DNA of 34,373 nt. Source: Desulfobacterales bacterium. GTDB lineage: Bacteria; Desulfobacterota; Desulfobacteria; Desulfobacterales; Desulfosalsimonadaceae. The notes beneath the pieces were generated by a model. The model saw nothing but the letters and a program-made list of their open reading frames with translations. It was not told the DNA's origin and did not search any database. Position numbers and translations under genes: made by a program. The DNA lies in the NCBI GenBank assembly GCA_018399235.1, contig JAGYOX010000021.1, forward strand, positions 1-34,373, written 5' to 3'. This document shows, piece by piece, positions 7,656 to 16,410 of this stretch; within the stretch, counting starts at the first letter, position 1, and each line of letters opens with the position of its first letter.

Positions 7656-10600
7656 TTATAAAAGCTGGTCCAGAATCATCTCACTGACTTTTTCTGCTGA
7701 TCTGCCGAAGAGCTCCGACACGTCAATGAGCTCAAGATACTTATCGTCCCATTTGATATTGTTTTCCTGGACCAGGTTTTTGATATGCTCGTGCTTGCCG
7801 CCAAGGGCCTTTACCTTGCTCGGCAGGTCTACATCTTCTTTGAACGCAATTTCAAGCAGCATCAGGTGTTCAATGGTATACGGCCGGGCAGGATCAGTTG
7901 AAATAATCGGTATGACAACTATGCTCCGCTCGTCCTTCCGGCCTTTGCCGATGTACACATTACCCTGCCTGACAATAATTTTTTTGGTGCCTTTAAGCGT
8001 TTTATCCGCCTCAGAGCGGGAGGGAATGGCACTCGATGTGCCTTCCTTCTTGATGATTTGGATTCGGGTTTCATCTGTGGGCTCACCCAGCAGATTAACC
8101 CCGGAGATCTGGTAAAGGGTCAGTCCCTTGATATCGGAGATGATTAACTGAAGGTTGCGCAGCACCATGATATTGGAGATAGAGAGCTGGGCGATGCCGA
8201 AGCCATGTTTGCTTAGCATGTCAAACAGGACGCCTTCGGCTTTTTCCTCAATCCGGCTGGTTCCCACGGTAACGGTTTTTGCCTGGTGCTTGATCGCATC
8301 AATCGGGCGGGCCAGACAGTTGATGGCCTCACCAAGGGATTCAAACAGTTTTTCAAACATGTTTTTGGCCGTGCCTTTAATCCCGAAATCGATTTCAAAA
8401 TCAGAGAGGGGAAGGCGGCCGGCCAGGTACTTAAGCAAGAGCGTCAAATTGATGGCCCCTTTTATGCCCAAGGGCGACGGCAGTTCATTATTTGCCTGTT
8501 TTTTTCTGAATTCCGAATAAAAATGGATGATTTTTTCCCTGAAACTTTCCTCCAGGGCGATTTCAAATATGTCCATTTTATCTTCGGTTAACCGGTCGAT
8601 GGTGTTCTGCAGGTCCTCCCGAAAGTCATAAAGGAATCGTGAGCCCTCGTTAATGGCCAATGCCGCGTAATAACCCCAGATATGCCCCACCAGGGTATTT
8701 AAAATGGGCGCAAAATGCTCACCGACCGAGGGCACATGAATGACGTCTGCGGCGTAGGGATCAAAGCGGTCCTCGTTTTCATCGGCAATCACCACGGGCA
8801 GGGCCTTATGAGACTGAAAGATGGCGGTGTCCTTGATAATATCCCCGATAACGCTGCGGCGGGAGCCCGCTGCACAGACAAAGATCAACGGCTCAGATGA
8901 GAGATCGATATGTTTTTTATCCTCCACAAAATCGGAAGAAATGGTTTTATAGCAGAGCTCGCTCAATTTGATCCGGATTTCATCTGCTGCGGATTTATTC
9001 GGCCCGCTGCCGACGGCCGCCCAATACGTGCGCTTAACGGCAAATCGCTGGGCTGAGGATTGAATGCGACCGGCGGCGGCAAGAACGGTTTCCATTTTTC
9101 CGGGTATTTCAAGCATCTGTCTGATTTCATTTGATATGAAAGCATCATTGCGCCGGCCGGTGAGCTGGGTGAAATACAGCCCCAGCAGGGCACCGGCAAT
9201 GATCTGGGAGTAAAAGGCCTTGGTGGAGGCCACTGACATCTCGATATCCCGGCCGCTGCTGGTATATACTACGCCGTCCACTTTAAACGTCAGATCCGAA
9301 TCCCGGCGGTTGACGATAGCAATGGCCCAGGCGCCGAGCTGTTTCATCATGTCAACCGTGCGGTTGGTGTCGGTGGTCGTGCCGGACTGGCTGATGGGGA
9401 TCAGCAGGGTTCCCGTCATATTGTCGGTTTCGGCGATAAATCCGCTGAGTTCTGAGGATTTTAAGGCATCCACCTGGATGGCGGGGTTGTTCAGGTAGAA
9501 GCGCATGATATCCGCACAGGCCTGGGCCGCAACGCCGGCGGTCCCCTGGCCGATAAAAAGAACCCGGCGGATGGCATCGGCCTTTAGCGCTGACACCAGC
9601 GGGGTCGGCACCATGGATTCATCCAGTGTCAGGACGTATCTGGAGCCGCCGTTTTCAATAATTTTCCATCGGTTTTCAAGGGTTTTTCGGACAGATACCG
9701 GAGATTCTGATATTTCCTTTAAAAAATAATGGTTGAAATGCTGCCGGTCGATGTCCCGGGATGTGAGGGGGGTATGGTGGATATCCGCTGTTGTCAGATT
9801 AATCGGCGTGCCGTCATAATGCATGGCCTCCACCCCATCAAGACCGCCGGCAGACGATTGGTCAATGGTAAACATCTGTCCAAAAACCGGTTTGCCTGCG
9901 GCATCGGCATGGGATGCGCCCCCTTCCAGTTTCAGGTACGCCGAGGTTTCTTCAACCAGCCCATAGATCTCAGAGGAGGGGATGTAGTGGTCTTCGGCAA
10001 GCCCAATAAAAATGGCCTGCCCGCTGCCTTTTAGCGCCAGGAAGAGTTTGCCGGGCGCCAGATCCGTATGCATGGAAATCGCATGCGACCCCTCAAAATC
10101 ATTCACGGCCAGGCGAAAGGCGGTTTCAATGGGGTGGCCCTCGGTTAAATAGGATTGAATATGAACCGGAATAATTTTTGTATCGCAGGTGATTTCGGGC
10201 GGTATTTGAATTCCGCGGTCGGCATAGCCGGCTTTGATCGTCTGATAGTTGTCGATATCTCCATTCAGGCAGACATGGATAATGCTGTTTGTTTTAGCAT
10301 TTTCTGTCATGGTGCGGTTGTCCACCGGGTGGCAGTTGGCCTCATTGATCGCGCCGACAGAGGCCCACCGGGTATGTGCGGAGACCGTATGATAGCGAAA
10401 GGCTGTCCTGACGACCTGCTTTAATATCGGGTCTTCAATAATTTGGCGCCGGATACAGGAAACGTTCTCCCCCAGACCGCCGATTTCCGCCGCTACCTTG
10501 TAGGTAAAGGCAAGGGATGTCATGGCCCCGGAACCATCGGCACCCAGCTCATTGACGGCAATAGACCGGTTATTCAATATGTTGAAGGTTTGGCGGGAAT

Positions 10601-11384
10601 TGAAATCCGCCGTCAGGCCCTGCGCATCAAGTTGTTCCCTAAACTTTTCATAGTCCGGTCGATCCATGATGAATAGCAGCGAAATTCCGGCGGAATCACG
10701 CCCCCGCACCTCCAGCCGGTCGATGCTGTTTAATACCGCATTGATATTTTTTAACGTGGAAATGGTTGTTACAGCCGGTGATAAATCGGAATCGCCATAT
10801 AGCAAAGCAATTTTGTCAATATTCTCAATTAGCTCTGTTTTTAGACCCCATGCCGTGTCTTTCAGGCGTTCGATTCTTTGGGACATGGTTTCGACAAGCT
10901 CAGGCGCCAGCCTTCCCATCAGGCGGTTGAGGCGATCACTTTCCGTGTCAATGATATCCCCCAGCTGTTCGGAAAACCCGTCAAGTGACTGTTTTTCTAC
11001 CGGGTGCGTAAAAATGTGGTAGAAGGCAGCCCGAGCTTTAAGCGATCGAACGGCTGTATAAAGATCTTCAACCAATTGTTCGCCGCCCAGATAATTCTCT
11101 CCGATGGCATTTTCGGCCTCCTCATCAATGGCCTTTGAGGCCCGATGGATTTGATGGATCATATCCGCCACCGGCGGCATCGTATAATCCGGCTCGGATT
11201 TATTCCGGGTTTTTATAGCGACGATGCCCGTAATACCGCACTGGAAAATATTTGGGGTATAGGGAAACAAAACGATTGAATTTGCCGGCACGCGGCTGAT
11301 GTGCTTTCCAATGTATATCCGGAAACCGCCTAAAAAGGAAAGAACCCCGGCGATCGTTTCTATCAGATGTTTGGCTTGTGCCAT
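7656..11384 (-). CDS. Giant GlmS-like protein (glutaminase + two SIS domains with large insertions)
   Basis: About 1,242 residues, against about 610 for glucosamine-6-phosphate synthase (GlmS), which makes glucosamine-6-phosphate from fructose-6-phosphate and glutamine. Numbering from the ATG at 11384: CGITGIVAI at 49-57 (Cys49 as glutaminase nucleophile); a helical insertion of about 160 residues (58-215); then RLEVRGRDSAGI (223-234), HTRWASVG (337-344), LNGDIDNY (373-380) and CDTK (400-403), matching the GlmS glutaminase core. SIS1 carries ISQSGTTTDT (664-673) and EMSVASTKAF (715-724). SIS2 carries KLSELCY (Glu809) and DKKHIDL (His825). About 130 residues follow SIS2, then QAKTVTVG (Lys1036), which resembles the GlmS tail KSVTVE, then about 200 extra residues. 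Residues matching isomerase Glu488, His504 and Lys603 of E. coli GlmS therefore appear kept. The reading frame stays open to 11543, but that extension is only translated repeat DNA. It follows the transpeptidase gene, fitting a cell-wall precursor role. The true start is uncertain. Confidence 0.85.
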   Translation of the reverse strand: MAQAKHLIETIAGVLSFLGGFRIYIGKHISRVPANSIVLFPYTPNIFQCGITGIVAIKTRNKSEPDYTMPPVADMIHQIHRASKAIDEEAENAIGENYLGGEQLVEDLYTAVRSLKARAAFYHIFTHPVEKQSLDGFSEQLGDIIDTESDRLNRLMGRLAPELVETMSQRIERLKDTAWGLKTELIENIDKIALLYGDSDLSPAVTTISTLKNINAVLNSIDRLEVRGRDSAGISLLFIMDRPDYEKFREQLDAQGLTADFNSRQTFNILNNRSIAVNELGADGSGAMTSLAFTYKVAAEIGGLGENVSCIRRQIIEDPILKQVVRTAFRYHTVSAHTRWASVGAINEANCHPVDNRTMTENAKTNSIIHVCLNGDIDNYQTIKAGYADRGIQIPPEITCDTKIIPVHIQSYLTEGHPIETAFRLAVNDFEGSHAISMHTDLAPGKLFLALKGSGQAIFIGLAEDHYIPSSEIYGLVEETSAYLKLEGGASHADAAGKPVFGQMFTIDQSSAGGLDGVEAMHYDGTPINLTTADIHHTPLTSRDIDRQHFNHYFLKEISESPVSVRKTLENRWKIIENGGSRYVLTLDESMVPTPLVSALKADAIRRVLFIGQGTAGVAAQACADIMRFYLNNPAIQVDALKSSELSGFIAETDNMTGTLLIPISQSGTTTDTNRTVDMMKQLGAWAIAIVNRRDSDLTFKVDGVVYTSSGRDIEMSVASTKAFYSQIIAGALLGLYFTQLTGRRNDAFISNEIRQMLEIPGKMETVLAAAGRIQSSAQRFAVKRTYWAAVGSGPNKSAADEIRIKLSELCYKTISSDFVEDKKHIDLSSEPLIFVCAAGSRRSVIGDIIKDTAIFQSHKALPVVIADENEDRFDPYAADVIHVPSVGEHFAPILNTLVGHIWGYYAALAINEGSRFLYDFREDLQNTIDRLTEDKMDIFEIALEESFREKIIHFYSEFRKKQANNELPSPLGIKGAINLTLLLKYLAGRLPLSDFEIDFGIKGTAKNMFEKLFESLGEAINCLARPIDAIKHQAKTVTVGTSRIEEKAEGVLFDMLSKHGFGIAQLSISNIMVLRNLQLIISDIKGLTLYQISGVNLLGEPTDETRIQIIKKEGTSSAIPSRSEADKTLKGTKKIIVRQGNVYIGKGRKDERSIVVIPIISTDPARPYTIEHLMLLEIAFKEDVDLPSKVKALGGKHEHIKNLVQENNIKWDDKYLELIDVSELFGRSAEKVSEMILDQLL

Positions 11385-11489
11385 TGTCATTCCGAGGAAC
11401 GAAAGCGACCTTTCCTGTGTCATTCCGAGGAACGAAAGTGACGAGGAATCTTGTTTATAAAAGGTTTCTCGCTGCCGCTCGAAATGACA
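11385..11489. repeat. Palindromic intergenic repeat (TGTCATTCCGAGGA family), copy 3, with duplicated left arm
   Basis: A full palindrome spans 11418-11489. A second, partial left arm (11385-11409) precedes it, separated by CTTTCCTG. It abuts the ATG chosen for the GlmS-like gene, and reading that frame through the repeat gives the sequence SLSFLGMT twice, which shows that the upstream open frame is repeat and not protein. Confidence 0.85.
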
Positions 11490-11576
11490 GTATGGGCGGA
11501 TTTTAATCAACTTGTTGAGTCCCTTTCTGAAAAAATACCGCACCAGCGGAATAAACCGCTTTTTACGAAGCCATTA
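11490..11576. repeat. Flank shared by palindromic repeat copies 1, 3 and 4
   Basis: Read on the minus strand, this segment starts at the stop codon of the transpeptidase gene with TGGCTTCGTAAAAAGCGG and runs to the palindrome. A closely similar segment lies at about 18493-18566 and a more diverged one at about 262-345. The shared order (flank then palindrome) makes a composite element of about 150 bp. Confidence 0.7.
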
Positions 11577-12923
11577 AACATTGGAATCGGTTGGAGGGCT
11601 TTTAAAGTATACCCGGAAGACCATTTTCGCATAGGCGGCCGCCCGGGTGCCGATATACTCCTTGTGGGCTACGAATACAGATACCGCCAGTTTTTTGGAG
11701 CCGTGAACTTCTTGGGCAAAACCGGCAAACCAGTCATACTTGATTTTTTCAGGATTATTGTTAATAGAGCCGGTTTTCCCGCCGATATCCAGCCGTGAAA
11801 GGGTGTCGTCCCACCGGCGGGAGCGGAAGGCGCTTCTGGCGGTCCCCTCGGTTATCGTGTAATGCATGAGTCTTTTCAATACATCCGCCGTTCCGGGTGA
11901 GATCGCCCGGTTCAACACTTTGGCTTGGCTCTGGTAAACCGGCTGATTTCTTTCATAGGCGGTATTAACCAGGGTGGGGGCCATCAGTTTACCGTCATTG
12001 ATCACACCGGCTACCAGAACAGCCGCGTGTAATGGGGAAATAAGGGTTTCTTTGTTAAACCCGCAGGCAATTTCCGCCCAGTTAAAGGGTTCATCCTGAA
12101 TGGTCAGCGGACTATTTGGTAATGGCAGATCAAAGGCGATGTCCCGGTTAAAGCCGAACGCTTCTGCATATTTTTCAAGTCCGGCTTTTTTCAGCCGATG
12201 GATGCCGATTTTGCCGAACACCGGGTTAATAGAGTCGGCAAAGGAGTCCGAGAATGTGATATGATTGGTATATTTGTTGTCTCTTGGTTTGAGCTGGGAT
12301 TTGTAGAGTGAATATTTTTTGCCGTTATAGGCCACCGGCGTCGTACAGCGAAAGCCGCATTCTTCAATGGCGGCCCCGGCCGTAACGATTTTAATCAGGC
12401 TCGCCGCTGGAAAATCCGCCCGGGTGCATACGTTTGAGCCCTTACCGGTTTTATCAAGGCTTACCATGGCAAGGATTTTACCGGTTGTCGGGTCCATGGC
12501 CACGAGGCCGAAATATTTGGCATACTTTCGGTCGATGTTATCCATGATGGTGTTCTGGAGTGAAGGGATAATACTGGTTTCCATGTGATAATCCCGCAAA
12601 ACGGTTTTAAGCTCGAATGCTTTACGGGTAATTTTCGGTAATGGCTGATTGGCCAGAAGCTTTTGAAGAATGGGCTGATCCAGCGGCAGGACGGTATCAA
12701 CTGACAGGCTCGTCGGAGATGATCGCGGGTGGGTTGTTGTACAGCCCAACAGCCAGAAAGTTCCTTTGGTTAAGAGAACCAAAACGGCCAAAACGATCAG
12801 GTAGCGCGGCAGACTTTGCAAGGCCTGTTCTTTGGCCGATTGCCTCCGGAGTTTCACCTGATAGTTGCGCCAGCGGTTTGCCGGTGAGTAAATGCGTGTG
12901 TTAAGCTTTGAACGTTTTAGCAT
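11574..12923 (-). CDS. Penicillin-binding transpeptidase (no glycosyltransferase domain)
   Basis: A 449-residue single-pass membrane protein. A basic N-terminus (1-40) is followed by one transmembrane segment (about 41-61), so the catalytic part lies in the periplasm. All three serine-acyltransferase motifs are present: S-x-x-K as SLIK (175-178, Ser175 nucleophile), S-x-N as SIN (231-233) and KTG (383-385). The stretch FGLVAMDPTTGKILAMVS (138-155) is the usual strand before the active site in transpeptidases. There is no glycosyltransferase domain, and the N-terminal module is much smaller than in FtsI or PBP2. It cross-links peptidoglycan or acts on a special substrate. It sits between the PAS-LuxR gene (162-base gap) and the GlmS-like gene, all on the minus strand, so wall synthesis and amino-sugar supply may be co-expressed. 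Confidence 0.88.
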   Translation of the reverse strand: MLKRSKLNTRIYSPANRWRNYQVKLRRQSAKEQALQSLPRYLIVLAVLVLLTKGTFWLLGCTTTHPRSSPTSLSVDTVLPLDQPILQKLLANQPLPKITRKAFELKTVLRDYHMETSIIPSLQNTIMDNIDRKYAKYFGLVAMDPTTGKILAMVSLDKTGKGSNVCTRADFPAASLIKIVTAGAAIEECGFRCTTPVAYNGKKYSLYKSQLKPRDNKYTNHITFSDSFADSINPVFGKIGIHRLKKAGLEKYAEAFGFNRDIAFDLPLPNSPLTIQDEPFNWAEIACGFNKETLISPLHAAVLVAGVINDGKLMAPTLVNTAYERNQPVYQSQAKVLNRAISPGTADVLKRLMHYTITEGTARSAFRSRRWDDTLSRLDIGGKTGSINNNPEKIKYDWFAGFAQEVHGSKKLAVSVFVAHKEYIGTRAAAYAKMVFRVYFKSPPTDSNV

Positions 12924-13085
12924 CTAATTAATTATATGCCAGCGGTTTTGTATAAATCTATGTTACATCCCGCCCCATGGGGTTTTGTATGCCTATGGCC
13001 GTCCTGCCTATTTGTATTTACTTTACCGACAACCCGAGCGCCTGTCAAACCGTTTTTTTTCGATATGTTACATTCCAACAGCCGG

Positions 13086-14834
13086 TTAAGAGGAGAGCGA
13101 AAGCAGATAGGACCGAAGGTTGATTTTTTTGTTTTTCAAACCCAGTTTATTCCGGATATTGTTACGGTGGAACTCAATGGCCCGATCGGAGAGGTTCAAC
13201 AGTTCGGATATTTCCTTGGTGGTTTTTCCGGCTTTTACCAAATCCGCGACCTGGATCTGCATCGGGGTTAACTGCTGGTATTGGGCGGATAGCTTTTTCA
13301 TATAGGGCGAGACCATGTCTTGGGCATTGTTTTCCAGAATTTCCAGATAGGTTTGCTGGGAGCGGGAAGTCGGCGTATTTTTCAATTTTTCTATATAGGG
13401 CAGAACAAGCGCCTTCACATTTGCCATTACCTTTTCTTCAAGGTCTTCTTTGTCCTGTTCCCTTTGTTTTAGCAGAATTTTAAGCGCGGTATTGGTTTCC
13501 TGGAGATTTAAGGACTGCTCCCGCAGGTTTTCCTCCGTTTTCCTCAGGGAGGTTTCGATTTTTTTTCTTTCCTCAATTTCTTCAAGCAGCCGTTCATTGG
13601 CGGCGACGAGCTCATGGGTTCTTTCAGCCACACGGATTTCGAGTTCTTCATTGGCCCTTTCCAGGGCTTTTTCCGCTTCTTTGCGGATGGTGATATTAAC
13701 GAAGGCAGCCATCATGCAAATCGGCGTGCCGTTGGTGTCCGTAACGAGATTGGCCGAGAGAAGCACCGTAATCGGCGTGCCGTCTTTTTTGACACCTTCG
13801 ATTTCTCCGTACCAACTGCCTTTCTGCAGTATTTGGGACATGACTTCAAGCGCCTGATCCGTATCTTTGGCAAAGCTGACAGCGGATTGCCCCAGGACTT
13901 CAGACATGTCGCCGTCCCCCCACATGTCCAGAAACGCCTGATTTACATATGTAAGATTGCCTTCCAGGTCGCCGATAACAATGGCGTTGATACTGGAGGC
14001 AACGGCGAAGTCCTTAACCCGGAGTTCTTCCTCAATCTTTTTACTTTCGGTAATGTCAATGAAGGAGTCCATGGTGCAGATGGGTTCTCCATCGTCATTG
14101 TAAACGAGGCTGGCGGAGAGATAAACAATGATGGGGGAGCCGTCCTTCCGGTACCCGGCGATTTCCCCCTCCCAGCTGCCGTTTTCCAAAACCTCGGTCA
14201 TCACCCGAAGGGCCTCCTCCTCATCCTGGGCGAATTCAAGAGAGGACCGTCCCAGCACCTCGGAAGGATCATCTGTTCCCCACATGCGAAGCGCCGCATT
14301 GTTAACATAGCGCACATTTCCTTCCAGGTCGCCGATGCCGATGCCCTGAACGGATGAGGCGATCGCAAAGTCCTTGATCTTTAGCTCTTCCTCGGTTTTT
14401 TTGCTCTCGGTAATATCAATCCAGGAGTCCATGGTGCAGATGGGTTCTCCTTCATCATTGTAGACGAGGCTGGCAGAGAGATAGACAATGATGGGGGAGC
14501 CGTCCTTCCGGTACCCGGCGATTTCTCCTTCCCAGCTGCCGTTTTCCAGCACCTCGGCCATCACCCTAAGGGCCTCGCCCTCGTCCTGGGCGAATTCAAG
14601 GGAGGATCGCCCCAGCACCTCGGAAGGGTCATCCGCGCCCCACATGCGAAGCGCCGCATTATTAACATAGATGACGTTTCCCTCCAGATCGCCGATACCA
14701 ATGCCCTGAACGGATGAGGCAATCGCCCGGTCCTTAATCAGGAGCTGATCCTTTATTGCCTTATTTTCAAGTGGATGATCGGCGTCCCCGAATGCCGGAA
14801 ACGGCCTATGGTTGCTGCTTGAATGTTTTCTCAT
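13086..14834 (-). CDS. Triple-PAS regulator with C-terminal LuxR-type helix-turn-helix
   Basis: A 582-residue cytoplasmic protein. Three PAS domains lie in tandem, each 120 residues apart (about 35-150, 155-270 and 275-390), every one ending in a D/N-I-T PAC signature. The first two are nearly identical, sharing [14 protein letters not shown] and [21 protein letters not shown] coiled coil (about 390-510, rich in Glu/Lys/Arg) follows, then a LuxR-type DNA-binding domain (about 521-582) with [20 protein letters not shown] and [17 protein letters not shown]. There is no kinase or receiver domain, so it probably senses a ligand, redox state or light directly and binds DNA. I chose the ATG at 14834 because AGGGGG lies four bases upstream; the longer frame starting at 14981 runs into metG. 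It follows metG by 25 bases and is probably co-transcribed. Confidence 0.88.
   Translation of the reverse strand: MRKHSSSNHRPFPAFGDADHPLENKAIKDQLLIKDRAIASSVQGIGIGDLEGNVIYVNNAALRMWGADDPSEVLGRSSLEFAQDEGEALRVMAEVLENGSWEGEIAGYRKDGSPIIVYLSASLVYNDEGEPICTMDSWIDITESKKTEEELKIKDFAIASSVQGIGIGDLEGNVRYVNNAALRMWGTDDPSEVLGRSSLEFAQDEEEALRVMTEVLENGSWEGEIAGYRKDGSPIIVYLSASLVYNDDGEPICTMDSFIDITESKKIEEELRVKDFAVASSINAIVIGDLEGNLTYVNQAFLDMWGDGDMSEVLGQSAVSFAKDTDQALEVMSQILQKGSWYGEIEGVKKDGTPITVLLSANLVTDTNGTPICMMAAFVNITIRKEAEKALERANEELEIRVAERTHELVAANERLLEEIEERKKIETSLRKTEENLREQSLNLQETNTALKILLKQREQDKEDLEEKVMANVKALVLPYIEKLKNTPTSRSQQTYLEILENNAQDMVSPYMKKLSAQYQQLTPMQIQVADLVKAGKTTKEISELLNLSDRAIEFHRNNIRNKLGLKNKKINLRSYLLSLSS
14036..14760. 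repeat. 360-bp internal duplication (PAS1/PAS2 coding units)
   Basis: Two adjacent units of 360 bp within the PAS-LuxR gene are almost identical in DNA; for example the 15-mer ATGATGGGGGAGCCG occurs at 14128 and 14488. A third, more diverged unit precedes them at 13676-14035 with the same period. It looks like a recent in-frame duplication. Confidence 0.85.
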
Positions 14835-14846
14835 GAAACCCCCTTT
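14835..14846 (-). promoter_or_regulatory. Ribosome binding site that fixes the PAS-LuxR start
   Basis: On the minus strand AAAGGGGG lies four bases before the ATG at 14834, directly after the metG stop codon (14862-14860). Confidence 0.65.
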
Positions 14847-14859
14847 AAAGGCTTCATAG

Positions 14860-16410
14860 TCATTTTTTAACCTCAATGCGCGGAAAGAGGGATATCGCTT
14901 TTGGAAGCTTTGCGCCCGAGGCAAGTGCCGGCCATTGCTTGATGGCCCCAATGGGTAGGTACTCGTTCGTTTCCATGTCAAAGCCCAGATGGGACAGCAT
15001 GGTCCTTGCCGTATCCGGCATCATGGGATAGAGAAGGCCGGCAATCACCCGAAGGCCTTCCAGCAGATTGTAAATGACCGCCTCCAGCCGTTGTTTTTCG
15101 TCCGGTCGCTTGGCCAGCTCCCATGGGGCGGCCGTGTCAACGAATTTATTCATGCAGCTGATATATTCCCAGACGGCGACAGTGGCCTTATGGAAATGGA
15201 AGACCTCCATTTCTGATTGATAGGCATTAATGGCTGTTTGTGCCGGCACGGAGAGCTCCGGGCCGACCTTTGCCTGCATGACCGCATCAACCTCCGGGAC
15301 CACCCCCTTGAAATATTTGTGAAACATCCCGAGCACCCGGGAGAAAAGATTGCCGAGATCGTTGGCCAGGTCTGAGTTGATCCGCTGAATTAATGTTTCT
15401 TCCGAAAAGTTGGCATCCAGGCCGAAAGTCATGTCCCGCATCAGAAAAAACCGGATGGCATCGGTGCCATAGGTTTCCTGCAGGTAATAGGGATCAATAA
15501 CGTTACCCAAGCTTTTTGACATTTTACTCTCATCCACATTCCAGTATCCGTGGACATAGAGATGCTTGTAGGCGTCGATACCGGCGGCTTTGAGCATTAT
15601 AGGCCAATAAATGCCGTGGGGTTTCAGTATGTCCTTGGCGACAATATGCCGGGCCTGGGGCCAGAATTTTTTAAAATCTTCGCCCTCCGGGTAACCGAGG
15701 GCTGAAATGTAATTGATCAGCGCATCAAACCAGACATAGGTTACATAATCCGGGTCAAAGGGCAGCGTGATTCCCCAGGTCAAGCGGGTTTTCGGCCGGG
15801 AGATGCATAGATCTTCCAGCGGCTCCCGCAGAAAGGAAAGCACTTCATTCCGGTATCTCTCCGGCTGGATCATTTCCGGATGGTCTGTCAGGTGCTGGAT
15901 CAGCCAATCCTGGTATCGGCTCATCCTGAAAAAATAGTTCGACTCTTTGATCAACTCCGGTTCGGTGCCGTGATCCGGGCATTTGCCCTCGACAAGCTCC
16001 CGCCGGTTGTAGAAGCGCTCGCACCCGTAACAGTAAAGCCCTTCATATTCGCTGAAATAGATATCGCCGGAATCATATATCTGCTGGAGAATTTTTTCGA
16101 CAACGGCAATATGATCCGGATCCGTGGTTCGGATAAAACGATCATAGGAAATATTGTATTTGGGCCAGAGATCCCTGAATAACTGGCTGATCTGATTCGC
16201 ATAACTGGAGGGATCCTGGTTCTTACCTTCAGCCGCTTTGACGATTTTGTCGCCATGCTCGTCGGTTCCGGTTAAAAAAAAGGTATCCTGCTCTAGAAGC
16301 ATATAAAAACGCCGGGCTACGTCAGCTGCAATGGTTGTATAGGTGTGGCCCAGATGGGGTTTAGCATTAACATAGTATATCGGCGTAGTTATATAAAAGG
16401 GCGTTGTCAT
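14860..16410 (-). CDS. metG: Methionyl-tRNA synthetase
   Basis: A 516-residue class I synthetase that charges tRNA-Met. The HIGH motif appears as PHLGHTYTT (18-26) and KMSKS as [11 protein letters not shown] (about 293-303). A zinc knuckle with [20 protein letters not shown] (about 128-147) is of the CxxC...C type in the connective peptide. [16 protein letters not shown] is the usual core segment. It ends at about 516 residues, so it lacks the C-terminal dimerisation/EMAP-like domain of the E. coli type and belongs to the short form found in many bacteria. Its ATG overlaps the ricT stop by four bases. Very confident. Confidence 0.96.
   Translation of the reverse strand: MTTPFYITTPIYYVNAKPHLGHTYTTIAADVARRFYMLLEQDTFFLTGTDEHGDKIVKAAEGKNQDPSSYANQISQLFRDLWPKYNISYDRFIRTTDPDHIAVVEKILQQIYDSGDIYFSEYEGLYCYGCERFYNRRELVEGKCPDHGTEPELIKESNYFFRMSRYQDWLIQHLTDHPEMIQPERYRNEVLSFLREPLEDLCISRPKTRLTWGITLPFDPDYVTYVWFDALINYISALGYPEGEDFKKFWPQARHIVAKDILKPHGIYWPIMLKAAGIDAYKHLYVHGYWNVDESKMSKSLGNVIDPYYLQETYGTDAIRFFLMRDMTFGLDANFSEETLIQRINSDLANDLGNLFSRVLGMFHKYFKGVVPEVDAVMQAKVGPELSVPAQTAINAYQSEMEVFHFHKATVAVWEYISCMNKFVDTAAPWELAKRPDEKQRLEAVIYNLLEGLRVIAGLLYPMMPDTARTMLSHLGFDMETNEYLPIGAIKQWPALASGAKLPKAISLFPRIEVKK

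Noticed and set aside
7561-8115. 184-codon plus-strand frame opposite the GlmS-like gene
   Set aside because: It is antisense to a gene with clear conserved motifs, has no family pattern and its composition is that of a shadow frame; the other long antisense frames (31405-32139, 13614-14357, 23725-24261) were rejected for the same reason.
11385-11543. N-terminal extension of the GlmS-like frame (53 codons)
   Set aside because: It translates the palindromic repeat and its flank; the repeat's peptide (SLSFLGMT) appears twice. No family sequence is present.
12970-12993. Terminator at CCCCATGGGG followed by TTTT between the PAS-LuxR and transpeptidase genes
   Set aside because: The T-run lies on the plus strand, while both genes are read from the minus strand, where no U-tract follows the palindrome.
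14835-14981. Longer start for the PAS-LuxR protein
   Set aside because: It would overlap metG by about 120 bases in another frame; the ATG at 14834 has a good ribosome binding site.
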